Origin: Lachnospiraceae bacterium
GTDB lineage: Bacteria; Bacillota; Clostridia; Lachnospirales; Lachnospiraceae
Length of the DNA stretch: 37,306 nucleotides
NCBI GenBank assembly: GCA_017635395.1
Contig: JAGBLN010000038.1
Location: 1 to 37,306 of the forward strand
Reading direction: 5' to 3'
Part shown: positions 7,831 through 16,016 of the stretch, in pieces
Layout: each line of letters starts with the position of its first letter
Position numbering within the stretch: position 1 is the first letter of the stretch
The notes under the pieces: model-generated
Seen by the model: only the letters and a program-made list of their open reading frames with translations
The model's database searches: none
What the model was told of the DNA's origin: nothing
Made by a program: the position numbers and the translations under genes

Positions 7831-9543
7831 TTATTCTGTATCATCATCAACCGGATCTACCGTAATTGAGCCTGATACATCTTCATCATCATTAAAATCT
7901 GTCACCATACCGGGCAGCACATTTATATCCTGCTGCTCCAGCGTCTGGACAGATGATAGCTTTCTGGTCAGCGCCTTGGTACGGGTAGTCATCAAGGCGT
8001 CCAGATCCTTACTGGTAAGGTCAAGGTGCTTCTGCATCTTAACCAGCTGCTCGGAAAATTTGTCAAACTCAGTCTTAACATCCGCAAGAACTTTCCAGAC
8101 CTCATCGCTTCGTTTCTGAATGGCCAGGGTCCTGAATCCCATCTGCAGGCTGCTTAACATCGCACCCATGGTACTTGGGCCTACGATATTTACCTGATAT
8201 TCCTTCTGAAGGATCTCAACCATTCCTAAATTTACCGCTTCGGAATACAATCCTTCGAACGGAAGAAACATTATACCAAAATTCGTGGTATAAGGTACAG
8301 CAACATACTTTTCCCTTATATCCTTTGCTTCCTGCTTCATCACTGTTATCAATGCTTTTTTAGCCGTTTCTATTGCACTTCTGTCCGCACTGTCATATGC
8401 ATCCTGCAGCTGGCGATAGGAATCGCCCGGAAATTTTGAATCTATGGGCAGGTATATGCACCCGCCATCATTTCCGGGAAGCTTTATGGCATACTCTACC
8501 CTGTTGCTGCTACCGGGAATTGTAGCCACATCCGTCTCATACTGTTCGGGACTTAATATTTCGGAAAGAATAGCCCCCAGCTGATACTCGCCGAGTATTC
8601 CTCTGGTCTTGACACCGGAAAGCACCTGCTTGAGTCCGCCCACATCTCCGGCAAGACTCTTCATTTCACCAAGCCCCTTATAAACCTGCTCCAGCTGGTC
8701 GCTTACATTCTTGAAGGACTCATTTATGCGCTTGTTTAAAGTATCTGTAAGTTTTTCTTCTACTACACCCTTTATCTCCTCAAGCCTCTTGTCCGTCCTG
8801 TCGCCCAGTTCCTTAAGACGCTTTTCATTATTCTCATTAAGCTCAGATATTTTCCTGTCATTATTGTTTCTTATTTCCGTAAGATTTCTTTCCGTACTCT
8901 CGCGAAGATTTTTTATGGACTCATTTGTCTCCTCTTTGAATCCCTTTACTTCCCTGGCAGTACCTTCTTTTATCTCGGAAAGGCTGCGCTCCATATCCTC
9001 CGTCTGCTTCTTCATTACAGAATCCAAAGTATCAAGTTTGAGCTTTATAAGCTCATTCATGGACTCCTGGCTGGATTTCTGGGACTCTGTAAGCTTGCTT
9101 CCCAGTCTGTCCTGAGCGGTCACCAGTTCTTCTTTCAGTTTTGCCGAGGATGATGTAAGATCATCCTTGAGTGCTACCGATGAAGCAGTAAGTTCCTGCT
9201 TAAGTGTCCCCTGTGAATTCATGACATCCTGCTTAAGTGCGGACTGGGAAGTCATAATATCCTGCTTAAAAGCCGCTTGTGACGACATAATATCCTGTTT
9301 GAAAGAGGCCTGGGATGTAATCAACTCCTGCTTCAGTTCAGAATTCTTCTGCCCCTGCTCGCTCCTTAACGCAGACATCTCACGGCTTACATGATCCTCA
9401 ATGTCCCGCCTGATGCCGTCACATTCATCCTGGACATCCTGAAGCTTCAGGACTTCTGTTTTTTTGTCAGCGAAGCTCCGTATTATTATGATGATATTAA
9501 GTATTACAATAAGTATAAGAAGTATTGCGATAATATAATCCAT
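7831..9543 (-). CDS. rmuC: RmuC-type DNA recombination protein, membrane-anchored coiled coil
   Basis: A 570-residue protein with one N-terminal membrane segment (residues 3-25), a very long coiled coil (about 30-290) and a C-terminal RmuC domain (about 300-510), seen in GILGEYQLGAILSEILSPEQYE and in IDSKFPGDSYRQL. RmuC proteins are linked to limiting inversions at short inverted repeats in E. coli and contain a PD-(D/E)XK-like nuclease fold; the biochemical role is unsettled. Residues about 70-160 hold a run of near-repeats of 11 residues of the type (S/T)SQAxxKQDIM, an unusual undecad coiled-coil pattern. The acidic tail is Asp-rich. It is positioned between a DUF3783 gene and the MBOAT gene in the long minus-strand run. 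ATG is preceded by AAGGG. Confidence 0.88.
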   Translation of the reverse strand: MDYIIAILLILIVILNIIIIIRSFADKKTEVLKLQDVQDECDGIRRDIEDHVSREMSALRSEQGQKNSELKQELITSQASFKQDIMSSQAAFKQDIMTSQSALKQDVMNSQGTLKQELTASSVALKDDLTSSSAKLKEELVTAQDRLGSKLTESQKSSQESMNELIKLKLDTLDSVMKKQTEDMERSLSEIKEGTAREVKGFKEETNESIKNLRESTERNLTEIRNNNDRKISELNENNEKRLKELGDRTDKRLEEIKGVVEEKLTDTLNKRINESFKNVSDQLEQVYKGLGEMKSLAGDVGGLKQVLSGVKTRGILGEYQLGAILSEILSPEQYETDVATIPGSSNRVEYAIKLPGNDGGCIYLPIDSKFPGDSYRQLQDAYDSADRSAIETAKKALITVMKQEAKDIREKYVAVPYTTNFGIMFLPFEGLYSEAVNLGMVEILQKEYQVNIVGPSTMGAMLSSLQMGFRTLAIQKRSDEVWKVLADVKTEFDKFSEQLVKMQKHLDLTSKDLDALMTTRTKALTRKLSSVQTLEQQDINVLPGMVTDFNDDEDVSGSITVDPVDDDTE

Positions 9544-9559
9544 CTTTTTCCCTTCTATG

Positions 9560-9598
9560 CTATGCCATTATGCTATGTCATTACACTATGCCGTTATG
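9560..9598. repeat. Three tandem 13-bp repeats between rmuC and the DUF3783 gene
   Basis: Copies read CTATGCCATTATG (9560-9572), CTATGTCATTACA (9573-9585) and CTATGCCGTTATG (9586-9598). They fill the gap just upstream of the rmuC ribosome binding site, and the third covers the stop codon of the DUF3783 gene. A slipped-strand origin is likely; a regulatory role is possible. Confidence 0.7.
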
Positions 9599-9995
9599 CA
9601 CCTGCCATGGCATCAGCTTCTGACCGCAGTTCCTGATACAGTGCCCTGAAAGACCACCTTAAGTTATGCACCGTAGCCATTGCAGTAAGCCGTATCCTAG
9701 GTATTCCGGACTTTTTCATACCGTCAAAAAAAGTCTCCATTTCTTCATTTGTAAAACCATATAATAACAGTAACGGTTCCACCATGTCCCGTCTGTGTAT
9801 CCAGACATCAGGAGCAGGAGAAAAAACTGCATCCGCATCTGTTCCCGCCGCAGGGATACGGAGCAGTTCCCTCAATTCATTCCGAAGCTCTGTTTTTTCG
9901 ACCTGAATATAAAGAACATTCTGTTCCTTCGCAAGGTTCCTTAACATTACTTCGTAAGGTGTATCTTCCAACTTATATACCAGTATCTTTTTCAC
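9594..9995 (-). CDS. DUF3783 domain protein
   Basis: A 133-residue soluble protein. The C-terminal half fits DUF3783: LLLLYGFTNEEMETFFDGMKK followed by GIPRIRLTAMATVHNLRW and then RALYQELRSE, the pattern of a helix, a strand with the A-x-x-T-x-x-N-x-x-W motif, and a final helix. The family has no established function. It starts with GTG at 9995; the stop of the upstream NrnA-like gene overlaps this codon (GTGA), and GAGG lies 7 bases before it, so translation is probably coupled. The Asp/Ala/Pro-rich middle (about 48-66) looks like a linker. Coupling to the phosphoesterase hints at a shared process, but none is known. Confidence 0.75.
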   Translation of the reverse strand: MKKILVYKLEDTPYEVMLRNLAKEQNVLYIQVEKTELRNELRELLRIPAAGTDADAVFSPAPDVWIHRRDMVEPLLLLYGFTNEEMETFFDGMKKSGIPRIRLTAMATVHNLRWSFRALYQELRSEADAMAGA

Positions 9996-11044
9996 AAGTA
10001 TTCCTCAACTTCCTGCCTGCATAACCGCATTACTTCCTCAAGGATATTCTTTGGATCACCGTCCATCTCTGCCCCGGCTGCATTGTCATGTCCACCACCG
10101 CCAATCTTTCCGCATATCCTTGCAGCATTAACCGGCAACCTCGATGTAACTGATACCCGGCATACTCCCGGCCTCATCTCACGCACCAACACATGAGCAT
10201 GGGCAGGCCCCTTGTCAGGCTTACATATCTGATCCACAGTATTCATAAAGTCACTTAGCTCAGGATCAGTAATGGAATGATGCGCATAATCCAGGGCAGT
10301 CACATAACTTCCTATAACTTCATTGTCGTCTGAAAAAACCAGCCTGTCATAGACTTCTTTTTCCATGCCGATCTGCCCCGGCGTCTTTCTCATATAATGA
10401 TGCCTGCCTATATCCACTATGTCAGCTCCACATCCGGCCAGCTCCGCAGCAGCTTCAAGAGAAGCGGCGTTTGTAGACATTGAACGGAAACATGACACAT
10501 CTGTCACAAGTCCCATATACAAAAGATCAGCTATCTGCTTTGTTATAGGTACCCGCATAAGTTTCAGCAGCTTTAAAATGATTTCGGCACAAGATGCCGC
10601 CTCCGGTTCCACATGTCTATACGGCGCCGGCATATGGCCATCCTCTGAGATCAGGTTTGTCACATGATGATCCAGCACAAAGTCAATTCCTACTTCTGAA
10701 TTCCTTCCCAGCCGATGTGCCGTAGCCGTATCTACAGCTATCCTTAATGTCCGTCTGGCATTTCCGGCATACAATATCCGTTCAGCCGCCTCGGTCTGGT
10801 ACCTGTACATTTCAGGAACATGCTCATTGCCTATGACTTTCACGCAGGCTCCCAGGGAAGAAAGTCCCAGGGCAAGTGCGTAGGCAGAGCCTAATGCATC
10901 GCCATCCGGCCTTTTATGGTAGTATATTTCAAAACCCCAGACACTGTCGCCTACATAGTCCAGCAGTTTCTCAGCTATTGCTTCTAACGGAATTTCCTTT
11001 TCCATTAGATTGTCTTTCAATGGATTACCAGTCTTTTCTGTCAT
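9992..11044 (-). CDS. nrnA: NrnA-like DHH/DHHA1 phosphoesterase (oligoribonuclease / pAp phosphatase type)
   Basis: A 350-residue DHH-family phosphoesterase. Metal-binding motifs are in order: HKRPDGDALGS (H43, D47, D49), AVDTA (D105) and DHHVTN (D125-H127). The DHHA1 C-terminal signature GGGHDNAAG lies near residue 316. NrnA proteins degrade short RNAs from the end and dephosphorylate 3'-phosphoadenosine 5'-phosphate; relatives hydrolyse linear pApA or cyclic-di-AMP. The lack of an N-terminal membrane/PAS/GGDEF part rules out GdpP. The ATG at 11044 has AAAGGGG before it; a second Met at residue 14 has none. The last base pairs overlap the DUF3783 start codon. Confidence 0.88.
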   Translation of the reverse strand: MTEKTGNPLKDNLMEKEIPLEAIAEKLLDYVGDSVWGFEIYYHKRPDGDALGSAYALALGLSSLGACVKVIGNEHVPEMYRYQTEAAERILYAGNARRTLRIAVDTATAHRLGRNSEVGIDFVLDHHVTNLISEDGHMPAPYRHVEPEAASCAEIILKLLKLMRVPITKQIADLLYMGLVTDVSCFRSMSTNAASLEAAAELAGCGADIVDIGRHHYMRKTPGQIGMEKEVYDRLVFSDDNEVIGSYVTALDYAHHSITDPELSDFMNTVDQICKPDKGPAHAHVLVREMRPGVCRVSVTSRLPVNAARICGKIGGGGHDNAAGAEMDGDPKNILEEVMRLCRQEVEEYL

Positions 11045-11067
11045 ATGTACCCCTTTTTCCTTTCCCC

Positions 11068-12303
11068 TTAAAATAACGGAAAATGTCCTACCATTACATG
11101 AAGAAAATACAGCCCGCCTGCAGCAGTCAGGTAAACAAAAAATACTGCAGACGAAGTTACAAATATTAAATCTTTCCTGTCGGCTGATTTGCCGTTCTTC
11201 TTATTTTCAATAATGCTGCTTAAGATTTCTTTTACCATATAGAAACTTGCCATGTAGAATATGTAGTTCCCGAACTGTGCACCCCAGGAAAAATTCTCAT
11301 CATGCCATCTGTCGCCGCCTTCAGCAAGGAACATATAATAAAACATCTCCACTGCCCATAGAACCCAGGCCAGGATGTACCAGTAATATTTTCCTGCATC
11401 CTTCTTCACCCTAGCAAAACAGTATATAAGGACAGCCAGCGGATAAATAATGAACAGCCCCAGCTTAACGGCAGGATTCCCGTTTATCGATGCCACGGTA
11501 AACGGATCAAAAACTATGCTGGCCTCCTGTGCCGCATCGTCGCTGTATAAAAGCTTATTCTGATAAAAAATGACTGCGGCTGCGGGAAGAAAAGAAGTCC
11601 CAAATAAAACTATGCGCTTTACCACATTAAAATTCTTTATGTTGCGAATAAAGTCAATAATAAATATGACAAGGGCTATAGGCGCAATTGCTAAAAAGAA
11701 ACTGGGCTTAGAGGCTGTCGACAGTATTAACAGCAGCGTAAACGCCACCCAGTCTTTAAGCTTAATTCCTTCCTTATATGAGCGGTACATCTTAAGGTAA
11801 AGGGCAAAAGCCGGAACCGAGAACAGGCGCATTGTAGTATAAGTATCGTTGTGCCAGCTGTTCATCGGCATATTTCCATAATAAAAATGTGGAAATGCAA
11901 ACGGGACTACCACCGATATGATGAACATAAAGCCAACCGTGTACCATCTGAACAGCATCTTTGCATCGTCGTCTGTCTTGCAGCCGTTTATCTCATCCAG
12001 TGAAAGAAAAAATCTGTATACCACAAACACAGTGGCACTTTCTGCAAGCCCCATAAATACTGCAATGCCTACTGTATTGCCAAACGCCAAATGCAATAGG
12101 TAAAAAATCAGCGAGTTAAGTGAATAAATCACGCCTTCTTCATTTATAACCCATACTATATGGGTAATAAGGTCCGCCGCATATTCACCGGTAACGCCTG
12201 TAGGTACGCTCTGCCTGTAAAACAGGTAAACCGACGCAGCTGTCAGTGCGATCCACACCAAAACAAACAATATTTTTTCTGCTTTTCTTATAAAATCCGG
12301 CAC
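11068..12303 (-). CDS. Polytopic membrane protein of unknown function, possibly GT-C-like
   Basis: A 411-residue protein with around nine or ten hydrophobic segments (roughly 11-30, 62-78, 80-100, 121-140, 161-172, 186-196, 201-219, 229-246, 281-298, 308-326, 380-402). An extracytoplasmic loop holds HFYYGNMPMNSWHNDTY, and STASKPSFFLAIAP lies after a membrane segment. The layout, with polar residues after the first membrane segment and a Lys-Pro-Ser motif in mid-protein, resembles GT-C-type membrane glycosyltransferases that use polyprenyl-linked sugars, but no catalytic Asp/Glu motif can be named with confidence. It starts with GTG at 12303, eight bases after GGAG, three bases past the CYTH stop. 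Neighbouring acetyltransferase genes would fit a role in surface glycans; this is inference. Confidence 0.6.
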   Translation of the reverse strand: MPDFIRKAEKILFVLVWIALTAASVYLFYRQSVPTGVTGEYAADLITHIVWVINEEGVIYSLNSLIFYLLHLAFGNTVGIAVFMGLAESATVFVVYRFFLSLDEINGCKTDDDAKMLFRWYTVGFMFIISVVVPFAFPHFYYGNMPMNSWHNDTYTTMRLFSVPAFALYLKMYRSYKEGIKLKDWVAFTLLLILSTASKPSFFLAIAPIALVIFIIDFIRNIKNFNVVKRIVLFGTSFLPAAAVIFYQNKLLYSDDAAQEASIVFDPFTVASINGNPAVKLGLFIIYPLAVLIYCFARVKKDAGKYYWYILAWVLWAVEMFYYMFLAEGGDRWHDENFSWGAQFGNYIFYMASFYMVKEILSSIIENKKNGKSADRKDLIFVTSSAVFFVYLTAAGGLYFLHVMVGHFPLF

Positions 12304-12306
12304 GTG

Positions 12307-12771
12307 TTACTCTCCGCTACCAAATATTTTACGAGACATAGTCGAATTGTGGTACTCGGTTTCATTGGTTACATCTTCCCCAAACCACTCCAGCGGAACA
12401 AAGGCCATTGCCTCCTCCTCTGTTTCAAATTCGACCTCAGCCACTACCAAAGGAGCAAAGGGCTTGTCAAAGACATCCAGCTCTATGGTAAGTGAAGTAC
12501 CCTCTATAGGAATAAGGTATCTCTTCTTACTTATTACATTTCCGTCAGCCTTGGCTACCAGATGCTCATAGGATTCCTTTGTAAGCGGAAGATTGTATTC
12601 CTCCCTTGAAAGAAACCCCTTTCCCTTGTAGGTCAGGTAGTATTCATCGTCTGACCTTCTGACCCTTACTACCGGATCAGTGCTCAGATACCCCTGCTCT
12701 ATCATATGAAAAGGATATTCTTCTATATTATCAGGAAGCTTTTCGATCAAAAACTTTCTCTCTATTTCCAT
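12307..12771 (-). CDS. CYTH domain protein (triphosphate tunnel enzyme)
   Basis: A 154-residue CYTH protein. It opens MEIERKFLI, the ExExK motif (E2, E4, K6) that binds the triphosphate and metal in the family's beta-barrel tunnel. VRVRRSDDEYYLTYKGKG supplies further basic residues (Arg, Arg, Lys), and LTIELDVFD and VVAEVEFETEEEA provide the acidic metal-binding strands. Known members hydrolyse inorganic triphosphate, thiamine triphosphate or act as class IV adenylate cyclases; the short form seen in Firmicutes is usually a triphosphatase, so substrate is left open. It is the first gene of the long minus-strand run (next gene 3 bp away) and lies back-to-back with the ECF sigma gene. Confidence 0.88.
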   Translation of the reverse strand: MEIERKFLIEKLPDNIEEYPFHMIEQGYLSTDPVVRVRRSDDEYYLTYKGKGFLSREEYNLPLTKESYEHLVAKADGNVISKKRYLIPIEGTSLTIELDVFDKPFAPLVVAEVEFETEEEAMAFVPLEWFGEDVTNETEYHNSTMSRKIFGSGE

Positions 12772-12821
12772 ATTATCTCCTGCACAATAAAACTGCTCTT
12801 GACACTAAAATAATATATACT

Positions 12822-12850
12822 TTGACACTCTCAGTAGATAATTGTATCAT
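12822..12850 (+). promoter_or_regulatory. Strong sigma-A promoter for the ECF sigma operon
   Basis: TTGACA (12822-12827), a 17-base spacer and TATCAT (12845-12850). It would start transcription near 12857, about 85 bases before the sigma gene. The same TTGACACT octamer occurs 23 bp upstream (12799-12806), possibly by chance. A housekeeping-type promoter means the sigma factor need not depend on itself. Confidence 0.65.
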
Positions 12851-12941
12851 AATAGTTGAATTTTTAAAAAATAGCCATAAAAATGATATACCCGTCCGTA
12901 TCTATATCAGATAGCAGAGACGGGACCTAAATGGAGCACCA

Positions 12942-13481
12942 TTGACAGAAATCGAATTTCAGGAAAAAATCTCTGCTGTTGCAGCCGGTGACAGAAATGC
13001 TCTCCGGGAAATATACGATGAATATCTGCCCTATATCTATACGGTAGTTTATGGCGTTGTGGGAAATAAGGAAGATGCAGAGGACCTGGCGGCTGACTGC
13101 TTTGTTCGGATATGGGAAACTGCAGACAGATTTAAGCCCGGTAACGGCCACAAGGGATATTTAGCAACCATTGCCAGAAATATGGCCATAGATTTCATCA
13201 GGAAAAAGAACCGTGAAATGCCTATGGACGAACTCCCCGAGGATGATTCGGGCGGCAGCCCGCCGACAGCCGGCGAGGACACTAATGTAAATGTGATAAG
13301 CGTACGTGATGCCATCGCCACACTTAGCCCGCCGGAGCAGACAGTAGTAAATATGAAGATACTGTCAGACATGACCTTTAAAGAAATAGCAGAGTCATTA
13401 GGGCAGCCTATAGGAACAATAACCTGGCGGTACAACGAAGCAATAAAGAAACTCAGAACAACACTTGGAAGTACAGCCTGA
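12942..13481 (+). CDS. ECF-type RNA polymerase sigma factor
   Basis: A 179-residue sigma-70 family protein of the extracytoplasmic-function group. Region 2 covers about residues 24-93: YDEYLPYIYTVVYGVVGNKEDAEDLAADCFVRIW, then YLATIARNMAIDFIRKKNRE, which binds the -10 element. A Pro/Gly/Asp-rich linker follows (about 95-115). Region 4 covers about 124-175, with LSPPEQTVVNMKILSDMTFKEIAESLGQPIGTI as its helix-turn-helix. It directs polymerase to a small set of promoters and is normally held by the anti-sigma factor next to it. The only usable start is TTG at 12942, five bases after GGAG; the frame is closed by TAG 28 bases upstream and holds no ATG. A four-codon frame ATGGAGCACCATTGA (12931-12945) overlaps this start. 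Confidence 0.93.
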   Translation: MTEIEFQEKISAVAAGDRNALREIYDEYLPYIYTVVYGVVGNKEDAEDLAADCFVRIWETADRFKPGNGHKGYLATIARNMAIDFIRKKNREMPMDELPEDDSGGSPPTAGEDTNVNVISVRDAIATLSPPEQTVVNMKILSDMTFKEIAESLGQPIGTITWRYNEAIKKLRTTLGSTA

Positions 13482-13511
13482 TCGCAAAGATCGAATTTGG
13501 AGCAACTGTTT

Positions 13512-14342
13512 ATGGATGAGAAAATTCAGGACAATAGCATATTTGAAGCTGAACTCTCAGATTGCTACAGAGAAGAACTGCTAACAGATATCCCTGATAT
13601 CTGGGACAAAATTAACGCGCGCCTGGACAGTGTTTCCGCAGTTCCGTCCGCAAGCGATCCAGTTGCAGACAGCACCACCAATACCAACAGTAATATTTCA
13701 TCTGCTTATTTACCGAATGAAGATGCTGCTCCTGTTATACGCTACAATAAAGCAGCAGCCAAAAGCAGCCGCGGCCGTAATATCAGCTCTGCACTTGGCC
13801 ACTTTATCCCTATTGCAGCAGCCGTTGTGGTTTTGTGCATTTGTGTTCCTGTATTTATAAAACTACAGCACGGTAGCAAAACAGAAAGTGCAACTGCCAC
13901 AGCAGACTTTACACCGACATACGAAAACAGTTCGGACAGCGTCACATTGGATGGCGGCGATATAACAAATGGCTATTCTGAAGAAAGCAAACAAGCAGAA
14001 AATTCATTTTATTCTGCGGACGAGACACGCGAGAATACATATGCGGGAGAGTCCGAGGAATACTATGATGACGCTGAAACTGAATCAGCAGTGGAATCTG
14101 TCGCTTCAGATAATTATGAAAGCGGAATATATATCAAGATTTATGTTGTACCGGATACAGATTATTCTAAAGTTGCAGAACTGATAACTGAATATGGTCT
14201 TAAGCTTGAATCTGACAGTTCAGAACCTAATACCTATAAGCTTTTCCCGGAGCATAATATGGATGAGAAGGAACTATCGAGCTTATGTGACAAGCTCCGA
14301 CAATATGATTTTATTGTACAGGCAACACTTATAAATAACTAA
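13512..14342 (+). CDS. Probable membrane-bound anti-sigma factor
   Basis: A 276-residue protein with a cytoplasmic N-terminus, one membrane segment near residues 98-117 (FIPIAAAVVVLCICVPVF) and a Ser/Glu/Asp-rich outer region ending in a folded domain of about 70 residues (IYIKIYVVPDTDYSKVAELITEYGLKLE onward). The N-terminal LLTDIPDIWDKINARLD is the short helical motif seen at the start of many Firmicute anti-sigma proteins, although no zinc-binding HxxxCxxC motif is present. The ATG at 13512 has TTTGGAG nine bases before it; a TTG at 13497 is in frame but has no ribosome binding site. It begins 30 bp after the sigma gene and ends in the shared terminator. Signal sensed is unknown. Confidence 0.75.
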   Translation: MDEKIQDNSIFEAELSDCYREELLTDIPDIWDKINARLDSVSAVPSASDPVADSTTNTNSNISSAYLPNEDAAPVIRYNKAAAKSSRGRNISSALGHFIPIAAAVVVLCICVPVFIKLQHGSKTESATATADFTPTYENSSDSVTLDGGDITNGYSEESKQAENSFYSADETRENTYAGESEEYYDDAETESAVESVASDNYESGIYIKIYVVPDTDYSKVAELITEYGLKLESDSSEPNTYKLFPEHNMDEKELSSLCDKLRQYDFIVQATLINN

Positions 14343-14372
14343 AAAAGCGGTGCATCTCGCACCGCTTTTTTT
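14341..14372. terminator. Two-way intrinsic terminator between the anti-sigma gene and malQ
   Basis: GCGGTGC (14347-14353) and GCACCGC (14359-14365) form a 7-bp stem with a 5-base loop, flanked by six A on the left and seven T on the right. It serves the plus-strand sigma/anti-sigma pair and the minus-strand malQ gene, whose stop lies at 14378. Confidence 0.93.
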
Positions 14373-14377
14373 ATGCT

Positions 14378-15856
14378 CTATCTTCCGTATAACACAGCCA
14401 TTTCTTTTATATTCTCCGCCAGATCCTTTGTATAAGCATCTGCCTTCATCCGCCAGCACCAGTTGCCGCCAAGAGTTGACGGAGTGTTTATCCTAGCATT
14501 TGTTCCGAGCCCCAGATAATCCTGCATAGGAATAATCGCAGTATCCGCAACGCTCATCATTGCATGCCTTATCAATGTATAATTAAAATTCTTAGCACTC
14601 TTTATTCCCATATAGTCCCTGGCAAATTTTTTATCCTTCGCCCCTGCACTCTCATACCAGCCAATAGACGTATCGTTATCATGAGTACCCGTATAGACCA
14701 CGCAGTTCTTATTATAATTGTGGGGGAGGTAATTATTCTCCTCATTGCAGTCAAAAGCAAACTGAAGAACTTTCATTCCCGGAAATCCGGTCTTATCAAC
14801 AAGCTTAAATACCGCAGGAGTCAGATAGCCAAGGTCTTCTGCAATTATTTCCTTTTTCCCTAAGGCTTTCTTTACAGCAGCAAAGAAATCATAACCCGGT
14901 CCCTTTTCCCAGTGACCGAATTCCGCTGTAGGATCACCATAAGGAATATTATAGTAGGATTCGAATCCCCTGAAGTGGTCTATCCTTACAACATCATATA
15001 ATGAGAAACACATTTTAAGTCTGGATATCCACCATGCATATCCTGACTTCTTGTGGTAATCCCAGTCATAAAGCGGGTTGCCCCACAGCTGACCTGTGGC
15101 AGAAAAATAATCAGGCGGGCATCCTGCCACACCGGTAGGATCGTTATTATCATCCAGCTGGAACAGTTCAGGATTGGACCAGGTGTCCGCACTGTCATAT
15201 GCAACATAAAGCGGGATATCACCTATAATCTTTATTCCTTTTTCATTTGCGTAATCTTTAAGTTCGAACCATTGCTTATAGAAATAGTACTGTATGAACT
15301 TATAGCACAAAAGCTCATCAGAATACTTCGGATCTTCTGCATATTTTTTTATTGCAGGCTTTGAATGTTTTCTTATTTCATCCGGCCAGTAAATAAAACT
15401 CTTGCCCTTAAAGTTTTCTTTCAATGCCATGAACAGAGCATAATCATCCAGCCAGAATTTATTTTCCTTTGTGAATTTTATAAAATCCTTATCCTCAGAA
15501 ATTTTACTTTTAAGAAATGCCTTCTTTAATATTTTAAACCTGTTCTTATAAACTTTTTCATAATCAACTTTTTCCGGATCATCTCCCCAGTCCTTGCTCT
15601 CGCAGTCTTTTCTGCTTATCCATTTTTTTTCAATGAATTCCTCGAGATCCACAAAGTAAGGATTGCCAGCAAAAGTTGAAAAAGACTGATAAGGAGAATC
15701 ACCGTATCCTGTAGGACCCATAGGAAGAACCTGCCAGTACTTCTGCCCTGCACTCGCTAAAAAATCTACAAATTCATATGCTTCTTTTGAAAAACATCCA
15801 ATGCCATATTTGGATGGTATCGACGTGATAGGTAAGAGAATTCCGCTTCCCCTCAT
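14378..15856 (-). CDS. malQ: 4-alpha-glucanotransferase (amylomaltase, GH77)
   Basis: Transfers alpha-1,4-glucan chains between maltodextrins, releasing glucose; with phosphorylase it breaks down glycogen or maltodextrin in the cytoplasm. The 492-residue length is normal for the short bacterial form. It begins RGSGILLPITSIPSKYGIG with QVLPMGPTGYGDSPYQS near 42-58. Catalytic residues are visible: nucleophile D293 in VVRIDHFRGFE, acid/base E340 in IIAEDLG, and D393 in YTGTHDND. The ATG at 15856 follows GGAGGATGCT. A sigma-A promoter and a LacI-type palindrome sit just upstream, and the same palindrome occurs at lacI-glgP, so control by the 23062-24081 regulator is likely. Single-gene transcript, ended by the shared terminator. 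Confidence 0.96.
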   Translation of the reverse strand: MRGSGILLPITSIPSKYGIGCFSKEAYEFVDFLASAGQKYWQVLPMGPTGYGDSPYQSFSTFAGNPYFVDLEEFIEKKWISRKDCESKDWGDDPEKVDYEKVYKNRFKILKKAFLKSKISEDKDFIKFTKENKFWLDDYALFMALKENFKGKSFIYWPDEIRKHSKPAIKKYAEDPKYSDELLCYKFIQYYFYKQWFELKDYANEKGIKIIGDIPLYVAYDSADTWSNPELFQLDDNNDPTGVAGCPPDYFSATGQLWGNPLYDWDYHKKSGYAWWISRLKMCFSLYDVVRIDHFRGFESYYNIPYGDPTAEFGHWEKGPGYDFFAAVKKALGKKEIIAEDLGYLTPAVFKLVDKTGFPGMKVLQFAFDCNEENNYLPHNYNKNCVVYTGTHDNDTSIGWYESAGAKDKKFARDYMGIKSAKNFNYTLIRHAMMSVADTAIIPMQDYLGLGTNARINTPSTLGGNWCWRMKADAYTKDLAENIKEMAVLYGR

Positions 15857-15866
15857 AGCATCCTCC

Positions 15867-15878
15867 GAAAACGTTTTC
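15867..15878. promoter_or_regulatory. LacI-type operator at the malQ promoter
   Basis: GAAAACGTTTTC is a perfect 12-bp palindrome with the central CG typical of LacI/GalR-family operators. It overlaps the predicted malQ start of transcription and lies next to the ribosome binding site, a place where a bound repressor would block transcription. A one-mismatch copy lies at 24165-24176. Confidence 0.75.
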
Positions 15879-15883
15879 TATTG

Positions 15884-15911
15884 ATTATAACATACGAACA
15901 TTTTTCGTCAA
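15884..15911 (-). promoter_or_regulatory. Sigma-A promoter of malQ
   Basis: On the minus strand TTGACG (15911-15906), a 16-base spacer and a consensus TATAAT (15889-15884). Transcription would start near 15877, inside the operator. Confidence 0.75.
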
Positions 15912-15958
15912 GATTATTCGCAGCGGTCCGTACCCGTCTATTGGTTTCACATCAAATG

Positions 15959-15987
15959 AAAACAGCACATACATGATGTGCTGTTTT
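15959..15987. terminator. Intrinsic terminator after the KKATTA-repeat gene
   Basis: A 12-bp stem, AAAACAGCACAT (15959-15970) with ATGTGCTGTTTT (15976-15987), and a 5-base loop. On the minus strand the stem ends in TTTT and follows the stop at 16017 by 30 bases. It is symmetric and could work on either strand. Confidence 0.85.
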
Positions 15988-16016
15988 GCTTGATATGAAT
16001 ATTTAAATTTACCGGA

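Noticed and set aside
8711-9394. Long plus-strand serine/leucine-rich frames within rmuC
   Set aside because: They lie antisense to the coiled coil, which has biased codons (AAG, GAA, TCA) that leave the opposite strand open. No ribosome binding sites.
13497-13511. TTG start of the anti-sigma gene
   Set aside because: No ribosome binding site lies before it, while the ATG at 13512 has TTTGGAG nine bases upstream.
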